A stretch of DNA of 26,695 bases from JAWLCQ01 sp041687095 (GTDB taxonomy: Bacteria > Planctomycetota > Phycisphaerae > SM23-33). The first letter of the stretch is position 1; each line of letters opens with the position of its first letter. Location: contig JAWLCQ010000054.1 in assembly GCA_041687095.1 (NCBI GenBank), positions 1-26,695 of the forward strand. The letters are read 5' to 3'. Of this stretch, positions 22,571 through 26,695 are shown piece by piece. The notes under the pieces are model-generated. The model was not told where the DNA came from. It saw only the letters and a list, made by a program, of their open reading frames with translations, and searched no databases. The translations under genes were made by a program, and so were the position numbers.

Positions 22571-22679
22571 TGTTTAGCGTCCGCCGGTACGGCGGACCGC
22601 ATACGGGGAACACCCTCACGTTCCGAGGACCGTGAGGGTGTTCCCCGAGATGGGGCGGTCGTACCGACCGCCGCTAAAC
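22571..22679. repeat. Hairpin between argD-like and nuclease genes
   Basis: GGGGAACACCCTCACG (22605-22620) and CGTGAGGGTGTTCCCC (22631-22646) are perfect 16-base arms with a 10-base loop. Outside, GTTTAGCG (22572-22579) pairs with CGCTAAAC (22672-22679), and CCGCCGGTACGGCGG is itself palindromic. It lies downstream of the argD-like stop and upstream of the nuclease start, and could terminate the former; no T-tract follows. Confidence 0.8.
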
Positions 22680-22701
22680 CAGTCTACCATGCGGTTCCAG
22701 A

Positions 22702-23874
22702 CTACGCCCGCAGGACGTTCAGCAGGATCTCCAGGCCCTTGTCCAGGTCCGCGTCGGGGGTGACCAGCGGGGGGGCGAGGCGGATGATGTTGGTCCCGGC
22801 GAGGCAGATGAGCAGGCCCGCCTCCATGGCGGCGTTCATCACGTCCTTGGCCGGGCGGTCGATCTCGATCCCGATCATGAACCCCTTGCCGCGGACGGCC
22901 TGGATGGCGGGGACGTTGGCGGTGCGGAGGGCGTTCATGAGCTGCTCGCCCTTGGCGGCCGTGCGCTCGACGAGGTGGTCCTCCTCCATGATCTTGATGG
23001 CTTCGAGGGCCGCCGCCGTGCACAGCGGGTTCCCGCCCATCGTGCACCCGTGCGTGCCCGGGCCCAGGGTGTCCTGCACCCGCGGGCCGCCGATGCACAT
23101 GGCGACGGGGGCCCCGCCGCCGACGGCCTTGGCGAGGGTGAGGACGTCCGGGGTCATGCCGAAATGCTGATACCCGAACCACCGGCCCGTCCGCCCGGGC
23201 CCGGTCCAGACCTCGTCGCAGGTGAGGACCAGGTCGTGCTCATCGCAGATGGCCCGCAGGCCCTGCATGAATTCGGGCGTGGGGATGTTGACCCCGCCCT
23301 CGCCCTGGATGGGCTCGACGAAGATACCGGCCGTCTCGGAATCGATGGCGGAGCGGACGGCGTTGAGGTCGCCGTAGGGCACCTTGACGTTCCCGGGCAA
23401 CATGGGCTCGAAGCCCTTCTGCTTGTTCTCGGGCGTGAGGGACAGCCCGCCCATGGTCCGCCCGTGGAAGCAGTTGTGGAAGCTGAGGATCTTGTAGCGC
23501 CCCTCGCCCGCGTAGAGGCGGGTGAGCTTGAGGGCGGCCTCGTTGGCCTCGGCCCCGCTGTGGCAGTAGAAGACCTTGCCCCCGAAGGCGTGCGAGGTGA
23601 CGCGCTGGGCGAGTTCGATCTGGTTGGGGTTGGTGAAGAAGTTCCCGTGGGACAGGAGCAGGGCGGCCTGCTTCTGCAGGGCGGCCGTCACGCGGGGGTG
23701 GCAGTGCCCGGTGATCCCGCCCCCGCCGAACCCCGCGAAGAAATCGATGTACTCCTTGCCGTCGGCGTCCCAGATGCGGGCGAGTTCCCCGCGGACCATG
23801 GCCCGGATGGGCGGCCCGTAGTTGTTCATCAGGTGCTTCTTCGACGCCTCGATCAGTTCGCTCTGCTTGCCCAT
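22702..23874 (-). CDS. argD: Class III aminotransferase, acetylornithine aminotransferase-like
   Basis: This PLP enzyme of the ArgD/ornithine/GABA aminotransferase subgroup has 390 residues, the length of ArgD. The PLP lysine is K249 in LTLAKAVGGG, D220 in CDEVWTG pairs with the pyridine nitrogen, and HSGAEANEAALKLTR and GRTGRWFGYQHFGMTPD are subgroup hallmarks. Substrate specificity among acetylornithine, ornithine, 4-aminobutyrate and beta-alanine cannot be fixed by eye; no other arginine genes are nearby, so the symbol is tentative. The start at 23874 has GGAGAAG 6 bases upstream. The A/T-richer 277-base gap to the divergent lipoprotein gene should hold its promoter. Confidence 0.85.
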   Translation of the reverse strand: MGKQSELIEASKKHLMNNYGPPIRAMVRGELARIWDADGKEYIDFFAGFGGGGITGHCHPRVTAALQKQAALLLSHGNFFTNPNQIELAQRVTSHAFGGKVFYCHSGAEANEAALKLTRLYAGEGRYKILSFHNCFHGRTMGGLSLTPENKQKGFEPMLPGNVKVPYGDLNAVRSAIDSETAGIFVEPIQGEGGVNIPTPEFMQGLRAICDEHDLVLTCDEVWTGPGRTGRWFGYQHFGMTPDVLTLAKAVGGGAPVAMCIGGPRVQDTLGPGTHGCTMGGNPLCTAAALEAIKIMEEDHLVERTAAKGEQLMNALRTANVPAIQAVRGKGFMIGIEIDRPAKDVMNAAMEAGLLICLAGTNIIRLAPPLVTPDADLDKGLEILLNVLRA

Positions 23875-23967
23875 CGTGCTTCTCCAGGTTGCCCGCGCAG
23901 GACCCCTGCGCGGAAAAAGCGACTTCTACGCCATCGCGGCCTGAGAATCAAGATCCTGCGCAGGCGT

Positions 23968-23996
23968 TTGACAAGCCCCGCTTCCTCTTCCACAAT
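23968..23996 (+). promoter_or_regulatory. Possible sigma70-like promoter
   Basis: TTGACA (23968-23973) and CACAAT (23991-23996; four of six bases) are 17 bases apart, about 155 bases before the lipoprotein start at 24152, in the gap between divergent genes. It could also be chance. Confidence 0.35.
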
Positions 23997-24151
23997 CCCT
24001 AACCGTTCACAGGGCGGCACTCTCAAGCGGCAAACCGCATGCGGATTGAGGGCGCCACCCACACCAGGGCGCCGTCCCGTGAAGGTTACCACAATCCGTT
24101 CTTCCCCCACGCCCATGGCGGGCATAGAGTTGGGCGGCGAAGGAGATGGCT

Positions 24152-25057
24152 ATGTGTGTTCAACAGGATCGGTGCGGCAGAGGCGTACTCGTTCTGTGGG
24201 CGATGGGGCTGGCGGCGGGCCTGCTGGGCGGCTGCGCCGCCCTGGCCCCCGCCCCCTCCTCCACCGCCAACGACGCCGCGTTCCTCGCCTCGCACGGGAT
24301 GGCGTACTGGCTCATCGAGCGCAGCGAACCCCGCCCCCTGCGGATCCACCACCTGCGGATCGACCTGGCCCACGAGGGGATCGCCCTGCGCAGTCCGGTG
24401 GCCCCCGACCCCGACGGACCCGGGCCTGCCGAGGCCGTCCTCCAGCCGCCGCCAGACTTCGCGGGCGGCGCCGACGTGTTGGCCGTCGTCAACTGCAGCC
24501 CCTGGGCCGGCCTTCCCGACGCGCAGGGCCGGCGGAGCAGCCACTGGCACGTCGGGATGCCCGTGGACATCGGCGGGTTGGCCGTCAGCGAAGGGCAACT
24601 CCGCAGCGAACGCGTCGACTGGCAGCCGGAATTCTGGATCGACGCCGACGGCGAGGCCCACACGGGCGCCCCGGAGGACCTGGCGCGGGTCCGGTCGGCC
24701 GTCGCAGGGTTCGGATGGCTCGTCCGCCAAGGCCGCCCGGGCGGGGGCGACGACGCCCTGCACCCCCGCACGGCCGTCGGGCTCGATGCGTCCCGCCGCT
24801 GGTGCCACCTCGTGGTCGTGGACGGGCGGCAGGGAGGCTACAGCGAGGGGATGACCACTCGTGAACTCGCCGCGCACCTGCGGGACATCGGCTGTCACGA
24901 CGCGATCAACCTCGACGGCGGCGGCAGCAGCGTGATGCTCCTTCGCGGATCCGACGGCAAGTTGCGCCTGATGAATTCGCCCTCGACCCGGCGCGACGGG
25001 CAGCCCGTCCTCCGCCCCCTGCCCAACGCGCTGGTCGTCCGGTCGGCCGAACGCTAG
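24152..25057 (+). CDS. Lipoprotein phosphodiester glycosidase (NAGPA domain)
   Basis: The 301-residue product has a hydrophobic leader ending in the lipobox LGGC (residues 25-28), so the mature protein is a lipoprotein. The body matches the NAGPA/phosphodiester glycosidase family (removal of sugars from phosphodiester-linked glycans): VVNCSPW, HPRTAVGLDASRRWCHLVVV, the acidic GYSEGMTTRELAAHLRDIG and the signature NLDGGGSSVMLL. I choose ATG 24152 over ATG 24146 because AAGGAG (24140-24145) is 6 bases before the former and touches the latter. It runs in the same direction as the response regulator, with a 52-base gap. Likely role: cell-envelope glycan or teichoic-like polymer turnover, by family. 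Confidence 0.85.
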   Translation: MCVQQDRCGRGVLVLWAMGLAAGLLGGCAALAPAPSSTANDAAFLASHGMAYWLIERSEPRPLRIHHLRIDLAHEGIALRSPVAPDPDGPGPAEAVLQPPPDFAGGADVLAVVNCSPWAGLPDAQGRRSSHWHVGMPVDIGGLAVSEGQLRSERVDWQPEFWIDADGEAHTGAPEDLARVRSAVAGFGWLVRQGRPGGGDDALHPRTAVGLDASRRWCHLVVVDGRQGGYSEGMTTRELAAHLRDIGCHDAINLDGGGSSVMLLRGSDGKLRLMNSPSTRRDGQPVLRPLPNALVVRSAER

Positions 25058-25109
25058 CGCGACGGCGGGCGGTTTGACAGAAACGCCCGCTCCCGGTAAA
25101 GAGAAGGGC

Positions 25110-26489
25110 ATGAAATCCATCACCGACATCCCGGCCGACATCCTCATCGTCGAGGACGAGGTCGCCCACGCCGAGGCCATCGAGGAGGGCCTCTCCCGCC
25201 TGGGGCACCGCTGCGCGGCCGTGCATGACGGCGAGTCGGCCCTGGCGAGGATCCGGGCGCAGAGCTTCGACGTCATCATCACCGACCTGGTCCTCGGGGG
25301 GCCCATCGACGGGCTCCGCGTGCTCCAAGAGGCCCGCGAGCACCTCCCGGCCGCCAAGGTCATCCTCATCACCGCCCACTCCTCCGTCGACACCTGCCGC
25401 GCCGCCCTCCAGCAGGGCGCGTTCGACTACATCGAGAAGCCCCTGGACCTCGACGAGCTGCGGACGGTGGTGACGCGGGCGGCGGAGGACACGGCCCAGC
25501 GACGGATGATCCGAGAACTCAAGGCCCGCCTGGACGAGAAGTACGGGTTCGAGAACATCGTCGGGCAGTCCGTGCCCATGCTGCGGATCCTCGACACCAT
25601 CCGCCGCATCGCCCCCACGGACATCCCCGTGCTGATCCTGGGCGAGAGCGGGACCGGCAAGGACCTGCTGGCCCAGGCGATCCACCACAACTCTCGCCGC
25701 AACGACCAGCGGTTCGTGCCCATCAACTGCGCCGGGCTCAGCGAGACGCTCCTGGAGGACGAGCTGTTCGGGCATGTCAAGGGCGCGTACACCGGGGCGA
25801 CGGGCGAGCGCGAGGGGCGATTCGAACACGCCGACGGGGGCACGATGTTCCTCGACGAGATCGGGGACATGCCCCTGGCCATGCAGGCCAAGCTCCTCCG
25901 CGTCCTGGAGAACGGGGAGGTCGTCCGCGTCGGGGCCAACGAGCCCATCCGCGTCAACGTGCGGATCATCTCCGCGACCAACACCGACCTCCGCAAGCGG
26001 GTCGAGGAGAAGCAGTTCCGCGAGGACCTGTACTTCCGCATCAAGGGCGCGACCCTCACCGTCCCCCCCCTCCGCGAACGCCGCGAGGACATCCCCCTGC
26101 TCATCGACTACTTCATCCGCCTCGCCAACGAGACCCACGGCACGGCGATCCGGGGCGTCGACCCCGAGGTCAAACGCGTCCTGATGAGCTACCCCTGGCC
26201 GGGCAACGTGCGGCAGCTCCGCAGCGCCATCGAGAACATGGTCGTCCTGTCCTCCGACGACCGCCTGACCGTCGACGACCTGCCCCCGGAGATCCACCGC
26301 CCCCCCGAGGAAGTCGCCGCCCGGCAGTTCGGGCAACTCGCCGGGATCAGCATCGAGGACGCCGAGAAGGAACTCATCCGCAACACGCTCAAGATGGTCG
26401 ACGGCAACCGCGAGCAGGCCGCCCAGATGCTCGGCATCGGCGAGCGGACGCTGTACCGCAAGATCAAGGAGTACGAGATCAAGGAGTAG
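25110..26489 (+). CDS. NtrC-family sigma54-dependent response regulator
   Basis: A 459-residue three-domain activator. The receiver domain (about 8-125) has acidic E15, D16, phospho-acceptor D59 in IITDLVL, and a KP near IEKPLDLDEL. The AAA+ domain (about 150-380) has Walker A GESGTGKD (178-185), the sigma54-contacting loop GAYTGA (225-230), Walker B FLDE (D249, E250) and PWPGNVRQL. The Fis-type helix-turn-helix is at the C-terminus (REQAAQMLGIGERTLYRKIKEY). All key residues are intact. ATG 25110 follows GAGAAGGG; a TTG 36 bases upstream is in frame but less likely. No partner histidine kinase is in the window, so the signal and target promoters are unknown; its sigma54 targets could be elsewhere. 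Confidence 0.95.
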   Translation: MKSITDIPADILIVEDEVAHAEAIEEGLSRLGHRCAAVHDGESALARIRAQSFDVIITDLVLGGPIDGLRVLQEAREHLPAAKVILITAHSSVDTCRAALQQGAFDYIEKPLDLDELRTVVTRAAEDTAQRRMIRELKARLDEKYGFENIVGQSVPMLRILDTIRRIAPTDIPVLILGESGTGKDLLAQAIHHNSRRNDQRFVPINCAGLSETLLEDELFGHVKGAYTGATGEREGRFEHADGGTMFLDEIGDMPLAMQAKLLRVLENGEVVRVGANEPIRVNVRIISATNTDLRKRVEEKQFREDLYFRIKGATLTVPPLRERREDIPLLIDYFIRLANETHGTAIRGVDPEVKRVLMSYPWPGNVRQLRSAIENMVVLSSDDRLTVDDLPPEIHRPPEEVAARQFGQLAGISIEDAEKELIRNTLKMVDGNREQAAQMLGIGERTLYRKIKEYEIKE

Positions 26490-26551
26490 GGGGACATTCG
26501 ATCTCTCGGAGCTTGGATCAGGTTCTTCGTGACCGTTCACGCCTTCGTCCG

Positions 26552-26626
26552 CCGGCTTGGTCGCTTCAGCGACCATGACTTGCCCGCGAAACAGGGTCCA
26601 CATGGTCGCTGAAGCGACCAAGCCGG
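26552..26626. repeat. Perfect 26-bp inverted repeat after the response regulator
   Basis: CCGGCTTGGTCGCTTCAGCG plus ACCATG (26552-26577) and its exact reverse complement (26601-26626) flank a 23-base loop. Each arm also holds an 8-base palindromic stem, TGGTCGCT-AGCGACCA. It starts 63 bases past the stop, with no gene in 26490-26695. It could be a terminator or a REP-like element. Confidence 0.92.
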
Positions 26627-26695
26627 AGAAGGCACTCTCTTCATCCTGCGGGCTGTCCTGAGATCTCTGCAGTCCCCATTTCTCCGGACGATGCC

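Noticed and set aside
17701..25057. Long antisense frames opposite the glycyl radical enzyme, second sulfatase, aminotransferase and lipoprotein genes
   Set aside because: They have shadow composition and no motifs, and the genes on the opposite strand are certain.
25074..25102. TTGACA with TAAAGA as a promoter of the response regulator
   Set aside because: The -10 match is only three of six and the start point would fall at the start codon, so support is too weak.
1..26695. tRNA, rRNA and riboswitch genes
   Set aside because: No cloverleaf, conserved rRNA segments or known riboswitch cores were recognised by eye; a covariance-model search would be the decisive test.

Overview
The window is high-GC bacterial DNA that looks like an anaerobic, saccharolytic member of Planctomycetota or a close PVC or environmental relative (inference). 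Three things suggest this: [FeFe]-hydrogenase maturases, several unusual carbohydrate-active proteins with two sulfatases (DUF4838, a GHL6-like glycosidase, a GH43-like propeller), and intergenic DNA packed with short inverted 'phrase' repeats. No rRNA, tRNA, CRISPR array or transposase gene was seen.

Layout. (1) 1-4600: hydG, aspA and hydF on the + strand, a [FeFe]-hydrogenase H-cluster maturation block with an aspartase between the two maturases; hydE and the hydrogenase itself are not in the window. (2) 4600-7390: a more A/T-rich islet with a sigma70-like promoter, a start-less small frame, a small three-helix membrane protein, a 3' fragment of an unknown gene, an envelope beta-propeller protein, then a 39-bp tandem repeat. 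(3) 7394-16977: a carbohydrate-related region with a GHL6/trimerisation-type glycosidase (-), a right-handed beta-helix protein (+), a GH43-like propeller (-), a Cys-type sulfatase (-) and a large DUF4838 protein (+). (4) 16978-17829: a nested palindrome containing two copies of a ~160-bp element with perfect 15-bp terminal inverted repeats. (5) 17830-22518: a catalytically complete glycyl radical enzyme of unassigned substrate (+), facing a two-gene unit (-) in which an exported S1/P1-type zinc phosphodiesterase overlaps a second Cys-type sulfatase by ATGA. (6) 22702-26489: an argD-like aminotransferase (-), a lipoprotein phosphodiester glycosidase (NAGPA domain, +) and an NtrC-type sigma54 response regulator (+).

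How they may work together (inference): the hydrogenase maturation block, the glycyl radical enzyme and two Cys-type sulfatases fit an oxygen-free lifestyle fermenting sulfated or uronic-acid-containing glycans and disposing of electrons as H2. Most of the carbohydrate-active proteins have no signal peptide, so they probably act on imported oligosaccharides or small sulfated compounds.

The main candidates for something new are the orphan glycyl radical enzyme with a GCWE active-site loop and no activase nearby, the nested palindrome beside it, and the system of gene-abutting intergenic inverted repeats, in which arms often begin at the base after a stop codon.
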